Source: Hamadaea sp.
GTDB taxonomy: Bacteria; Actinomycetota; Actinomycetes; Mycobacteriales; Micromonosporaceae
Length of the DNA: 64,000 nt
Assembly: GCF_013362815.1 (NCBI RefSeq)
Contig: NZ_JABFVK010000058.1
Span: 1 to 64,000, forward strand
Direction of reading: 5' to 3'
Below, in pieces: positions 1-8,271 of the stretch; the stretch's first letter is position 1; each line of letters begins with the position of its first letter. A model generated the notes under the pieces. It saw nothing but the letters and a program-made list of their open reading frames with translations, had not been told where the DNA came from and did not search any database. Both the position numbers and the translations under genes were made by a program.

Positions 1-54
1 GTGACGCGGGGCGGGCGCGTGACGCGGGGCGGGCGCGTGACGGGGCGGGCACGC
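1..54. repeat. 18-bp GC-rich tandem repeat at the window edge
   Basis: The unit GTGACGCGGGGCGGGCGC is present at 1-18 and 19-36, followed by a shortened third copy. The composition resembles the GGGGCGGGCGGCC repeats near 58.3 kb, so this may be the end of a larger repeat island lying to the left. From 55 to about 140 I see only GC-rich non-coding sequence before the amylase promoter region. Confidence 0.8.
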
Positions 55-155
55 CCCGGGCCCGGGACGGCGAGCGCGCCGCCACGAGGTCGAAGGCGAG
101 CGCCGCAAAACAAGAAAGCTCCCGACCTGCTAAACCCGTAACACGCTTGAAAAGT

Positions 156-166
156 CTTGCAGCAAG
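156..166. promoter_or_regulatory. CTTGCAGCAAG inverted repeat upstream of the amylase
   Basis: A perfect 5-1-5 inverted repeat, CTTGC-A-GCAAG, lies about 87 bases before the chosen amylase start. It is followed by a -35-like TTGACG at 170-175. From memory, LacI-family regulators of maltose and amylase genes in Streptomyces (MalR/Reg1) bind sites built on CTTGCAG half-sites, so this is a plausible operator for starch induction. The operator role is inference. The site overlaps a TTG at 157, which argues against using that codon as the gene start. Confidence 0.5.
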
Positions 167-252
167 TTATTGACGCATCTGAAATATTCGGTCACCCTCT
201 CCTTCAACGGATGCAAGCCCCTCTCCACCCAGGCGCTCGCAGAAGGATGTCC

Positions 253-2460
253 GTGCCCATGAAACTCCGAACAGCCGCCGTGATCGCGACGATCGCGGCC
301 GTCCTCGTCACCACCACCGTGCCCAGCCTGACCGCGAACGCGGCAGTGACGCTCAACGACAGCGACGTCACGGCGAACCTCTGGGAGTGGAACTGGAATT
401 CGGTGGCCGCCGCGTGCACCAACCAGCTCGGCCCGGCCGGGTACGGCGCGGTCCAGGTCGCTCCACCGGCGGAGTCGGTCAGCCTCGCGACCAGTGATGC
501 CGGCGTACATCCGTGGTGGGAGGTGTATCAGCCGGTGTCCTACAACTTGACGAGCCGCTTCGGCACCCGGGCTCAGTTCGCCGCGATGGTCACCGCCTGC
601 CACAACGCGGGCGTACGCGTCTATGCCGACGCGGTGGTCAACCACATGGCCGGTGCGAACAACACCCTCACCACGACGTACGGCGGCTCCACGTTCAGCC
701 CGACGGGCTACACGTATCCGTCCGTTCCCTATGCGTACGACGACTTCCATCACCCGAACGACGGCTACTGCGCCGATGACGACGGTGTCATCGACGACTG
801 GAACAACACCGCCGAGGTCCAGAATTGCATGCTGCTGTCGCTGTCGGACCTGAAGACGCAGAGCACCACCGTGCGGGCGAAGATCGCGGCGTACCTCAAC
901 GATCTGATCGGCCTGGGAGTCGACGGTTTCCGCGTGGACGCGGCCAAGCATGTGTCGGTGGCCGACTTCGCCGCGATCCGGGCGCTTCTGAACAACACGA
1001 CGGCGGAGAACAAGGCGCCGTACATCGCGCAGGAGATCTTCACCGGCGCGTCGAACAGCGAGCTGAAGCCGGCGGCGTTCACGTCCAACGGCGACGTCCT
1101 CGGCTTCTCGTACGCGATGGGCCTCAAGTCGCAGTTCGCCAACGGCACACTGGCGAACCTGGCGACGATCCCGTCCTGGTCCCTGGACGCGACCAGCGAT
1201 CAGACGTACGCCATGGTCACCAATCACGACCTGGAGCGGGACGGCACGACCCTGCGGTATCAGGACGGCACGAAGTACACCTTGGCGAACTACTTCCTGC
1301 TGGCGTACCCGTACGGGCAGCCGTCCATCTACGACGGCTTCACCTGGTCGAGCACGGGCCAGTCGCCGCCCGCCGACGCCAACGGATACGTGACCGACAC
1401 GAGCTGCACCTCCGGCGCGTGGCAGTGCATCACGCAGTCGACCGGCGTCAAGGGCATGGTCGGCTGGCACAACGCAACCGCCTCCGTCACGACGGTCAGC
1501 GACTTCACGGCGCCTGCGAGCAACATCATCGGGTTCCACCGGGGGTCGCTGGGCTGGTTCGGAATCAACGCATCGGCCGGCGCGTCGACCGCGACCTACA
1601 CCACCGGGCTCGCCAACGGCACCTACTGCGACGTGATCACCGGCGGCGCGACGGCCGGCGGCTGCGCGGGCACCGCGATCACAGTCTCCGGCGGCACCGC
1701 GTCGGTCACGATCCCGGCCAACAGCGCGGTCGCGCTCCATGTCAACGCCCGCTCCGGCGGCGGCACCGCGTCCCCGACGACGTCCGCCAGCCCGACGACG
1801 TCCGCGAGCCCCACGGCGTCCGCGAGCCCGAGCACGTCCGCGTCGCCTAGCGCTTCGCCGACCGGCACGACCGTCTCCGACACGTTCAACGTGTACGCGA
1901 CCACGGCGAGCGGCACCGATGTCTACGTCGTCGGTAGCATCCCCGCCTTGGGCTCCTGGAACACGGCGAGTGCGATCAAGCTGTCCGCCTCAGGATATCC
2001 ACTGTGGAGCGGCGCGATTGCGTTGCCGGTCAACACTTCGATCGAGTACAAGTACATCAAGAAGGATGCGGCCGGAAATGTGACCTGGGAGACCAACGCC
2101 AACCGGACGTTCACCACCGGGACGGCGGCCCAGACGCTCGACAACTCCTGGAGCGTGGCGAACGCCGACGCCACCGACCTGACCTTCGCCGAGTACGCGA
2201 CCACGACGACCGGCACCAACGTCTACGTCGTCGGCTCGATCGCCTCGTTGGGTTCGTGGGATCCGGTCAACGCGATCCCGTTGTCCTCCGCGGCGTACCC
2301 GACGTGGAAGCGTTTGGTCATCCTGCCCAAGAACACGTACTTCGAGTACAAGTACATCAAGAAGGACGCGGCCGGGAATGTGACCTGGGAGAGCGGTGCG
2401 AACCGGTCCTACACCACCGGATCGTCGGCCGGGTACGCCGTCAGCAACACCTGGAAATAG
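253..2460 (+). CDS. secreted alpha-amylase (GH13) with two C-terminal CBM20 domains
   Basis: Extracellular endo-acting starch hydrolase, about 735 aa. GTG 253 is chosen because AGAAGG (241-246) sits 6 bases upstream; ATG 259 is an alternative. A signal peptide ends near residue 30 (LTANA/AV). The GH13 motifs are present: ADAVVNH, GFRVDAAKH with nucleophile Asp229, acid/base Glu261 in AQEIF, and TNHD with Asp326. A beta C-terminal domain follows, then a Ser/Thr/Pro/Ala linker of repeated SASPT units (about 507-536). Two consecutive starch-binding CBM20 modules follow, each with the DVYVVGSI and EYKYIKKDAAGNVTWE signatures. Two CBM20 copies are more than the single one usual in Streptomyces amylases. 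The enzyme class is certain. Regulation through the upstream CTTGCAGCAAG site is inferred. Confidence 0.96.
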   Translation: MPMKLRTAAVIATIAAVLVTTTVPSLTANAAVTLNDSDVTANLWEWNWNSVAAACTNQLGPAGYGAVQVAPPAESVSLATSDAGVHPWWEVYQPVSYNLTSRFGTRAQFAAMVTACHNAGVRVYADAVVNHMAGANNTLTTTYGGSTFSPTGYTYPSVPYAYDDFHHPNDGYCADDDGVIDDWNNTAEVQNCMLLSLSDLKTQSTTVRAKIAAYLNDLIGLGVDGFRVDAAKHVSVADFAAIRALLNNTTAENKAPYIAQEIFTGASNSELKPAAFTSNGDVLGFSYAMGLKSQFANGTLANLATIPSWSLDATSDQTYAMVTNHDLERDGTTLRYQDGTKYTLANYFLLAYPYGQPSIYDGFTWSSTGQSPPADANGYVTDTSCTSGAWQCITQSTGVKGMVGWHNATASVTTVSDFTAPASNIIGFHRGSLGWFGINASAGASTATYTTGLANGTYCDVITGGATAGGCAGTAITVSGGTASVTIPANSAVALHVNARSGGGTASPTTSASPTTSASPTASASPSTSASPSASPTGTTVSDTFNVYATTASGTDVYVVGSIPALGSWNTASAIKLSASGYPLWSGAIALPVNTSIEYKYIKKDAAGNVTWETNANRTFTTGTAAQTLDNSWSVANADATDLTFAEYATTTTGTNVYVVGSIASLGSWDPVNAIPLSSAAYPTWKRLVILPKNTYFEYKYIKKDAAGNVTWESGANRSYTTGSSAGYAVSNTWK

Positions 2461-2496
2461 GTAGATGAGTTGGCCCGCCGTCGTTACCCTCCGCGT

Positions 2497-2919
2497 ATGC
2501 GTTGGGTCATGGCGGCGGGCGTCACCGGGTTTCTGCTGGGCATCCTCGTGGTGGCGGACACCTTCCGACCTGGCGGTCTGCTGCTGCCGGACGGCCTCGA
2601 GCTGGTTCTTCCGATGCCGTTCGCGATAGGCAGCCTCATCGCGGTGATCTATACGCTCGCCAGGCGCGGGCCGAACCGCGTGCCTCGGGACGGGCTGAAG
2701 CAGGTTTTCGCCGAAGTCCCCGTCGCCGTGCGGTACGGACTGAATGTCGTCCTCGCAGCGGGCGCGATCGGCGGCGCGTTCTTCATGAGCGCCGCCAGGT
2801 TCAACCACCTCGCCCTCGTGCGAGGTTGCCTCTGTCCCGTCATCGTCCTGTCCAGCTTCGCGGCGGCCCTCGCGTACGGCTTGCATCGGCTTCGGCGGCG
2901 TGGCGTAGACCTGCTCTGA
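2497..2919 (+). CDS. hypothetical membrane protein
   Basis: Unrecognised protein of about 140 aa with four likely membrane segments (near residues 3-20, 30-52, 77-95 and 107-128) and a basic C-terminal end (RLRRRG). An upstream TTG at 2470 is possible. ATG 2497 is preferred because TACCCT at 2485-2490 ends 6 bases before it, the pattern expected for a -10 box serving a leaderless mRNA. The gene follows the amylase by 36 bases but seems to have its own promoter. No function can be assigned. Confidence 0.7.
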   Translation: MRWVMAAGVTGFLLGILVVADTFRPGGLLLPDGLELVLPMPFAIGSLIAVIYTLARRGPNRVPRDGLKQVFAEVPVAVRYGLNVVLAAGAIGGAFFMSAARFNHLALVRGCLCPVIVLSSFAAALAYGLHRLRRRGVDLL

Positions 2920-2969
2920 TCTGCGCGAACACCGGTCATGCCCGGTCGCGCGCCGGTAACCTCAGGCGC

Positions 2970-3332
2970 ATGATCACGATCATCGAAGGCCTGCCGGAAG
3001 GCGTCCTCGGGGCCGACGCGACTGGTGAGATCACCGCCGACGACTACCGTCAGGTCCTCGTGCCGGCGATCGAGAAGGCTCTCTCCGGCGGCGGCAAGCT
3101 GCGCATGGTCTACCGGCTCGGCCCCGATTACCAAGGTATGCAAGGCGACGCGATGTGGCAGGACGCCAAGCTGGGCGCGAGCCATCTGAAGTCGTTCGAC
3201 CGGGTCGCGGTCGTCACCGACGTGGACTGGATCGCGCACGCGATCAAGGCGTTCAGCTGGATGATCCCGGGCGAGGCGAAGGTCTACCCCAACGCCGAGT
3301 ACGACGACGCGGTCGCCTGGCTCACGAACTGA
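2970..3332 (+). CDS. SpoIIAA-like (STAS/SEC14-type) protein
   Basis: Cytoplasmic protein of 120 aa resembling the SpoIIAA-like family (PF11964-type). It opens with an MITIIEGLPEGVLG beta-strand stretch and has the family pattern of W-x-D (MWQDAKLG), a central VAVVTDVDW strand, and a helix with AFSWMIPGEAKVY. Members resemble anti-sigma antagonists, but most lack the phosphorylated Ser and their role is unknown. TAACCT at 2957-2962 lies 7 bases before ATG 2970, so the transcript is probably leaderless. The gene is followed by inverted repeats at 3364-3469 that may end transcription. Confidence 0.85.
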   Translation: MITIIEGLPEGVLGADATGEITADDYRQVLVPAIEKALSGGGKLRMVYRLGPDYQGMQGDAMWQDAKLGASHLKSFDRVAVVTDVDWIAHAIKAFSWMIPGEAKVYPNAEYDDAVAWLTN

Positions 3333-3363
3333 CGACGCCGCAACGGCTACCGGCCCGCCCCAA

Positions 3364-3469
3364 GATCGTCGGCTTCCGACGATCAGTGCACGAATCGTGC
3401 CACGATTGTCGGCTTCCGACGATCATGGAACCCGCGAGCGCCATGAATCTCGGAAGCCGACGATCATGG
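3364..3469. repeat. three copies of a GTCGGCTTCCGAC palindromic element
   Basis: The space between the SpoIIAA-like gene and the convergent M20 gene holds three related inverted repeats. The first (3364-3384) is a perfect 9-3-9 palindrome around CTT. The second (3404-3424) matches it except for one base. The third (3441-3469) is in the opposite orientation and is a longer imperfect palindrome centred on AAG. All share the core GTCGGCTTCCGAC. They could form hairpins that terminate both converging genes, or be a REP-like repeat. From 3470 to 3552 I see nothing further. Confidence 0.75.
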
Positions 3470-3552
3470 CGGCGCTCAGTGAGCGGCGGCGAGCGAAGGC
3501 AGAGCGAGGCGGCCGCGAGCGGGGCGGAGTAGCGGGTGGTCAACGAGGAGCG

Positions 3553-4872
3553 TCAGCGAGCGCCGAGGCGGTGCAGGAAGAGCGTCTCGGCCAGGCAGGC
3601 CCGCCGGAACTCCCCGAGGTGCAGGCTTTCGTCGACGCCGTGCGCCCGGCTGTCGGGGTCTTCGACGCCGTTGAGGACGATGGTCGCGTCCGGGATGACC
3701 TCGGCCAAGTGCAGCAGCAGCGGGATCGAGCCGCCGGATCCGGTCTCGACCGGGTCGACGCCGTCCCACGCGTCGCGGAGCGCTGTGCGTACGAGGTCGT
3801 AGACGGGGCCGGCGGAGTCGACGGCCAACCCGGGTGCGGCTCCGCGACGGGTGGTCGTGACCGAGGCGCCCCACGGGATGTTTCGCTTGACGTGCGCCTC
3901 CAGCAGCGAGAACGCCCGCGACGGATCCTCGGTCGGGGCGATGCGCAAGCTGATCAGCGCCCGGGCGACCGGGGTCAAGGTGCTGGTCGCGCCCTCGATC
4001 GGCGGCGCTTCGAGACCGAGGATGCTCACTGCCGGGCGGCTCCACATGCGCGAAGCGGCGGTGCCGCTGCCGAACGGGGTGCCGCCCGTCTCCGCGTACA
4101 GGCGGTCGGCGGGATATTCGATCGCTGGCTCGGGTTCAACGGCGAGCCCGTCGATCGCCACATCGCCCGCGTCGTCGTGAAACGAAGCGATCACTCGGGA
4201 CAGCGCGATCACCGCATCCGGCACCGCGCCGCCATACATTCCACTATGGACACCGTGCGACAGCGTACGCACCTCGATGAGCGCAGTGACGTGACCGCGC
4301 AACGACGTCGTGACCGCCGGTACGCCCACTGCCCAGTTCCCGACGTCGGTGACGACGGCGACGTCCGCCTGCAGTTCGTCGCGAAGCGAACGCAGCAACA
4401 CCGGAGTGGCACCGGTGCCGTACTCCTCTTCGCCTTCGATGAAGACGACCACGCCGACGCCGAGATCGTCGCCGAGCGCGCGGAGAGCCGCGACATGGAC
4501 CATGATCCCGGCCTTGTCGTCGGCTGCGCCGCGACCGTAGAGGCGGCCGTCGCGTTCGACCGGTCCGAACGGATCGCTGGTCCACAGCGCCGGATCACCG
4601 GCGGGCTGGACGTCGTGGTGGGCGTACAGGAGAACGGTGGGACGGCCCGGCCGCAGCCGAGTGCCGAGGACAGCCGGTCGGCCGGACGACGCCACGACGC
4701 GGGTCGTCAGCCCGCAGTCCGTCAACAGCGAAGCGACCAGCGAGGCGGACGAGTCGATGGGGGAGAAGTCGAAGCCGGGCGCAGAGACGCTCGGGATGCG
4801 GACGAGCCGCTCCAGATCCGCCCGCACGCCCGGCATCAACGAGTCGAGCCGGGCTGACAGCTCAGCTTCCAT
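3553..4872 (-). CDS. M20 family metallopeptidase (dipeptidase-like)
   Basis: Cytosolic zinc peptidase of 439 aa, close in style to the M20 dipeptidases annotated widely in actinobacteria. Visible signatures: AHHDVQP (zinc His85, Asp87), GRGAADDKAG with the bridging Asp, EGEEE at about 146-150 (general base and zinc ligand), and a late AHGVDESL His. The dimerisation lid lies between. ATG 4872 is the first good start and overlaps the end of the DUF1349 gene by 11 bases, so the two are probably translated together. It is the last gene of a three-gene reverse operon (AlkD-like, DUF1349, M20). The exact substrate cannot be told from sequence. Confidence 0.9.
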   Translation of the reverse strand: MEAELSARLDSLMPGVRADLERLVRIPSVSAPGFDFSPIDSSASLVASLLTDCGLTTRVVASSGRPAVLGTRLRPGRPTVLLYAHHDVQPAGDPALWTSDPFGPVERDGRLYGRGAADDKAGIMVHVAALRALGDDLGVGVVVFIEGEEEYGTGATPVLLRSLRDELQADVAVVTDVGNWAVGVPAVTTSLRGHVTALIEVRTLSHGVHSGMYGGAVPDAVIALSRVIASFHDDAGDVAIDGLAVEPEPAIEYPADRLYAETGGTPFGSGTAASRMWSRPAVSILGLEAPPIEGATSTLTPVARALISLRIAPTEDPSRAFSLLEAHVKRNIPWGASVTTTRRGAAPGLAVDSAGPVYDLVRTALRDAWDGVDPVETGSGGSIPLLLHLAEVIPDATIVLNGVEDPDSRAHGVDESLHLGEFRRACLAETLFLHRLGAR

Positions 4873-5488
4873 CACGCAGATCGCCCGGTGCCGAGTCGGC
4901 GTACGCGATGTGGTCGAAGACGGCGGTGCATCCCGAACCAGTCGGGGCCTGCACGACGAAGCCGACCTGCGGAGCACCCGAACCGAGGGAGAAGTTGCGC
5001 ACGAACTCCCAGCGGTTGCCGTCGGTGCCCGCGTGGAAGGCGTACGCCCCGTCGTGCCGGGTGACTCGCAGCCACACTCCTTCGAGCGGATCGGTGACGG
5101 TCCAAGCGTTCGCGTCGTCGGCCACGCCGTCGCAGACCACGCTGACTACGCCGGGCACGCCGCTCGGGGAGACCTCGAAGCAGAGCTTGGCCCAATGCGT
5201 GTCGTCGATCCAGATCAGCAGCGTTCCGGCGTCGAACGCGTCGCGGAAGCTGACGCGTACCCGGGCGGACAGCCGCCAGTCGCCATCGGGGGCGGCCGCT
5301 AGCGCGCGCGGGGCCGTGAGCTTGGTCTCCGAGCTCGATGGATCGATGAACAGGTCGGTGTGGGCGGGGGCGGAGGCGCTCAGCACGCCGTCGTTCAGGC
5401 CGCACTCGGTCGGGGGGACGATCCACTCGAAATCGAGCGGCACCGCGGGCAGGGTGAACTCCATCGCAGAAGCGTGCCCGTAACTCAT
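4862..5488 (-). CDS. DUF1349 protein (concanavalin-like fold)
   Basis: 208-aa protein of the DUF1349 family, all-beta with a concanavalin-like lectin fold. Family features visible are the F-E-W opening (DFEWIVPP), repeated DLFIDP and ETKLTAPR strands, ARVRVSFRDAFDAGTLLIWIDD, and the later WLRVTRHDGAYAFHAGTD stretch. The family is sometimes labelled 'regulation of enolase', a name without strong support. ATG 5488 overlaps the upstream stop by four bases (ATGA), which supports this start over ATG 5463. No catalytic residues are evident; sugar binding is a guess. Confidence 0.88.
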   Translation of the reverse strand: MSYGHASAMEFTLPAVPLDFEWIVPPTECGLNDGVLSASAPAHTDLFIDPSSSETKLTAPRALAAAPDGDWRLSARVRVSFRDAFDAGTLLIWIDDTHWAKLCFEVSPSGVPGVVSVVCDGVADDANAWTVTDPLEGVWLRVTRHDGAYAFHAGTDGNRWEFVRNFSLGSGAPQVGFVVQAPTGSGCTAVFDHIAYADSAPGDLRDGS

Positions 5489-6159
5489 AGGTTCTTCAAG
5501 GCTTCGCGGCGTGACAACCCCGACAGCTCGGTCGCGGCCACGAACCTCCGGACCGCGTCCGGTTCGGTCTTCGCGTACTCGCGCAAGGCCCAGCCGATGG
5601 CCTTGCGGATGAAGAAGTCCGGGTGACCGGCCTGCCGCCGGCAATAGCCGAACAACCGGTCCACGTCCGTCTCACCCTTGTACCGCAATTGATGGAGGAT
5701 CGCCGTCCGGGTCAGCCACATTTCCTCCTGCTCGGCCCACTGGTCCATCACGCTCACCAGCGACGGGTACGCCGAGACGAGCGGACCGGCGACGTGAGCT
5801 GCGAGGGCGTCCACGGTGTCCCACCAGGATCTCTGCACGATCAGTTCGCGCAGGACCCCGATGAAGTCCTCGTCCAGCGCCTTGGCGTACTTGCGCAGGT
5901 AGGAGCAGGCGACGTATTGGTACTCGCGCTCGTCGAACTCCCAGCAGCCGAGCGCGATCTCGGCGGCGTCGGCGGACTCCGGCCGGGGCAGACCCGTCCC
6001 GGCCTCCCGCTGCAGGACGGTCAACGGCGTACTCGGGATGCCCAGGAACGGGAACTGGTCACGCATGTACTTCGCCATCGCGGCGGCCCGTTCGGGGTCC
6101 GCGTGCCGGGGCAGTGTGTCCCGCAATCGCGTCAGGAAGGCGGTCGCAAGTTCCGACAT
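5485..6159 (-). CDS. DNA alkylation repair protein, AlkD-like
   Basis: 224-aa all-helical HEAT-like repeat protein of the AlkD DNA glycosylase family, which removes alkylated bases without flipping them. Supporting signatures are KYMRDQFPFLGI near the N-terminus, the SWWDTVDALA helix, WLTRTAILHQLRYK, and the hallmark FFIRKAIGWALREYAKT near residues 182-198. It heads the reverse operon and overlaps the DUF1349 gene by four bases. Length is normal for the family. The leader contains GGGAAGGTGG about 15 bases before ATG, so the start is reasonable but not proven. Confidence 0.92.
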   Translation of the reverse strand: MSELATAFLTRLRDTLPRHADPERAAAMAKYMRDQFPFLGIPSTPLTVLQREAGTGLPRPESADAAEIALGCWEFDEREYQYVACSYLRKYAKALDEDFIGVLRELIVQRSWWDTVDALAAHVAGPLVSAYPSLVSVMDQWAEQEEMWLTRTAILHQLRYKGETDVDRLFGYCRRQAGHPDFFIRKAIGWALREYAKTEPDAVRRFVAATELSGLSRREALKNL

Positions 6160-6225
6160 CCGTCAGATGCCACCTTCCCCGAATTGGCCGTGATCACCCT
6201 GCGTTCAGACTGCCATACTCAGGGC

Positions 6226-7269
6226 GTGGACACCGCGAACTGGACGCCGCCGGCGCTGTGGCAACCCGAGCCCGGCTGGCTCAACACCGCGAGTTACGGC
6301 CTCCCGCCCGAGCCCGCCTGGCAGGCGATGCAGGCCGCCCAGGCCGACTGGCGCACCGGGCGGACTTCGTGGGAGGGCTGGGACGTCGCGACTCAGCAGG
6401 CGCGCGAGACGTTCGCCCGGCTGATCGGCGTCGACTCCGCTGACGTGGCCGTCGGCTCGCAGGTGTCGCAGCTGCTCGCGCCGATCGCCGCCGCCCTGCC
6501 GGACGGCGCGACGGTGCTCGTCCCCGATATCGAGTTCACCTCGAACGTCTTCCCGTGGGCGGTGCACGCCGACCGTGGCGTCACCGTGCGCACGGCTCCG
6601 CTCGACGGCTACCTCGAGGCCATCGTCCCCGGCGTCGACGTCGTCGCGTTCGCGCTGGTCCAGTCGGCCAACGGGCACGTCGCGGACCTGGCCGCGATCT
6701 CGGCCGCGGCTCGGGCAGTCGGCGCGCTCGTGGTGGTCGACGCCACTCAGGCCTGCGGGTGGCTGCCGTTCGACGGGTCCGCCGCCGATGTCGTTGCCGT
6801 CGGTGCGTACAAGTGGCTGATGTCTCCGAGAGGGACGGGCTTCGCCTACCTGGCGCCGGAGGTGCGTGAGCGCGTGCGGCCGATCCTGGCCGGCTGGTAC
6901 GCGGGCGACGACCCGCACGGGTCTTATTACGGCATGCCGTTGCGGCTGGCCAAGGACGCGCGCGCGTTCGACCTGTCACCGGCGTGGTTCCCGTGGGTCG
7001 GCACCGCCCCGGCGCTGGAAGTGATCGAGGGCATCGGCGTCGAGCGCATCCACGCGCACAACCTGCGCCTGGCCAATCGGTTCTTGCAGGAGTTGGGGCA
7101 GGAGCCGGGCGATTCGGCGATCGTCACCGTGAACGTGCCCGACGCCCAGCAGAAGCTGGAACGAGCCGGCATCCGTGCGGCCGTACGCGCGGGCAGTGTG
7201 CGCGCCTCGTTCCACGTCTACAGCACCGACGCCGACGTGGACTCCGCCGTCGCGGCCCTGCTCGGATGA
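6226..7269 (+). CDS. aminotransferase class V-fold PLP enzyme
   Basis: 347-aa PLP-dependent enzyme of the class V (cysteine desulfurase/kynureninase-like) fold. Asp172 in VVVDATQACGW would contact the PLP ring nitrogen, and Lys196 in AYKWLMSPRGTGF is the Schiff-base lysine. There is no cysteine-containing loop typical of desulfurases, so a general aminotransferase or isomerase role is more likely; the substrate is unknown. GTG 6226 follows CATACT (6214-6219) by 6 bases, suggesting leaderless transcription. The next gene overlaps by four bases (ATGA), so the enzyme is co-expressed with acVLRF1. A functional link between them is not obvious. Confidence 0.88.
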   Translation: MDTANWTPPALWQPEPGWLNTASYGLPPEPAWQAMQAAQADWRTGRTSWEGWDVATQQARETFARLIGVDSADVAVGSQVSQLLAPIAAALPDGATVLVPDIEFTSNVFPWAVHADRGVTVRTAPLDGYLEAIVPGVDVVAFALVQSANGHVADLAAISAAARAVGALVVVDATQACGWLPFDGSAADVVAVGAYKWLMSPRGTGFAYLAPEVRERVRPILAGWYAGDDPHGSYYGMPLRLAKDARAFDLSPAWFPWVGTAPALEVIEGIGVERIHAHNLRLANRFLQELGQEPGDSAIVTVNVPDAQQKLERAGIRAAVRAGSVRASFHVYSTDADVDSAVAALLG

Positions 7270-7979
7270 GTTCCCGTCCCGCTGCCGGTGGTGGCCGCTG
7301 GGTCGACGTCGCGCCGGACCGGCTCTCGAAGTGGATCGCCGGTTTCCGTACGCGCCACGGCTCGGTCACCGTCGCACCGGCTCAGGACGGCTGGATCTCG
7401 CTGACGGGCGCGGACGGGTCGATCGCGACGTTCCATCTCGCTCCCGGCATGGCGTTGCCGCAGCTCTCCGCCGACGCCAGTCTGCTGGACCTCGACCGGT
7501 TCGTCGCCGCCGCTCAGGAACCCCGCGTCCTCGGCCTGCTCCTCGCCCGGCGAAACGCGGCCGCGATCGGCGTCGCGGACGGCCCCGACCTGGTCGCCTC
7601 CAAGGTCGAGACGTTCTACGTCCAGGCGCGTACGGCCGCCGGAGGGTGGTCTCAGCAGCGCTACGCCCGGCGACGCGGCAACCAGGCGGCGGCCGGCGTA
7701 CGCGAGGCCGCCGACGTCGCGGCCCGCATCCTCCTCCCGTACGCCGGGAAGATGGCCGCCCTCGTCTGCGGCGGCGACCGCCCGACGGTGGAGGCGATCC
7801 TGGCCGACAAGCGGCTCACCGAGCTGGCCGAACTGCGTCAAGGCCGGCTGCTCGACGTCGCCGAACCGCGCCACGCCGTCCTGCTGGACGCCATCCCGCT
7901 GGCCCGGGCCGTCCCCGTCCACGTGGTGGATCCAGTCGATCCCGTCGCTTCGCCGGGGAGCGCTGGCGCGAGCCGCTAG
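7266..7979 (+). CDS. acVLRF1-type peptidyl-tRNA hydrolase (ribosome rescue)
   Basis: 237-aa actinobacterial homologue of the Vms1/ANKZF1 release-factor-like family (VLRF1). The diagnostic stretch is GGWSQQRYARRR at 126-137. It is the counterpart of the eRF1 GGQ loop, with the catalytic glutamine within Gln130-131, followed by the basic helix and NQAA. The family is expected to cleave stalled peptidyl-tRNA on the 50S subunit in ribosome-associated quality control. The C-terminal LVCGGDRPTVEAIL and LDVAEPRH parts match the conserved fold. It overlaps the upstream aminotransferase gene by four bases. Identification rests on the motif and overall layout; no search was run. Confidence 0.85.
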   Translation: MSSRPAAGGGRWVDVAPDRLSKWIAGFRTRHGSVTVAPAQDGWISLTGADGSIATFHLAPGMALPQLSADASLLDLDRFVAAAQEPRVLGLLLARRNAAAIGVADGPDLVASKVETFYVQARTAAGGWSQQRYARRRGNQAAAGVREAADVAARILLPYAGKMAALVCGGDRPTVEAILADKRLTELAELRQGRLLDVAEPRHAVLLDAIPLARAVPVHVVDPVDPVASPGSAGASR

Positions 7980-8042
7980 GAGTTCAGTCAGTAGTGATCC
8001 ACACCACTGGGGGAATCCAACCGCAGTCCCTATCGTTGAGCC

Positions 8043-8192
8043 TGCTGGTGCCGCGACAGTGTCCCCGGGCCTCACCTAATGCCTTTACGGAATACCGTCC
8101 GGCTGGAGCCGTATTGCGCCACGCGCCGAGAGGCGACCGGCGGCACCGCCCTCGTGAACGGGCCCCGACTCATCCGAGCCGGGGCCCGTTTT
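8043..8192 (+). ncRNA. candidate structured small RNA
   Basis: The 335-base gap between acVLRF1 and the antitoxin holds no plausible ORF. It has a -10-like TATCGT at 8031-8036, and a GC-rich segment whose ends GGTGCCGC (8047-8054) and GCGGCACC (8140-8147) pair perfectly. Inside are smaller stems (ACGG 8087-8090 with CCGT 8095-8098; GGCT 8101-8104 with AGCC 8107-8110). A strong terminator follows at once. This fits a transcript of about 150 bases. There is no good -35 box and I do not recognise a known family (6S, SRP, 6C, RNase P). It may simply be the 3' end of the acVLRF1 message. Confidence 0.35.
8158..8192 (+). terminator. strong intrinsic terminator
   Basis: Arms ACGGGCCCCGACTC (8158-8171) and GAGCCGGGGCCCGT (8176-8189) pair with one mismatch around a 4-base loop, followed by TTTT. 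It would end the acVLRF1 operon or the candidate small RNA, isolating the toxin-antitoxin promoter downstream. Confidence 0.85.
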
Positions 8193-8271
8193 CCACATAT
8201 CGCAGGGCCGCGACCTGCCAGGACATAACTTTCCCCGGAATGACCTAGACAGCTTGCCGGTCTGGTGGTGA

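Noticed and set aside
130-1740. Long open frame opposite the amylase gene
   Set aside because: It is antisense to a well-supported CDS, has low-complexity Arg/Val composition and lacks a start signal; high G+C creates such frames.
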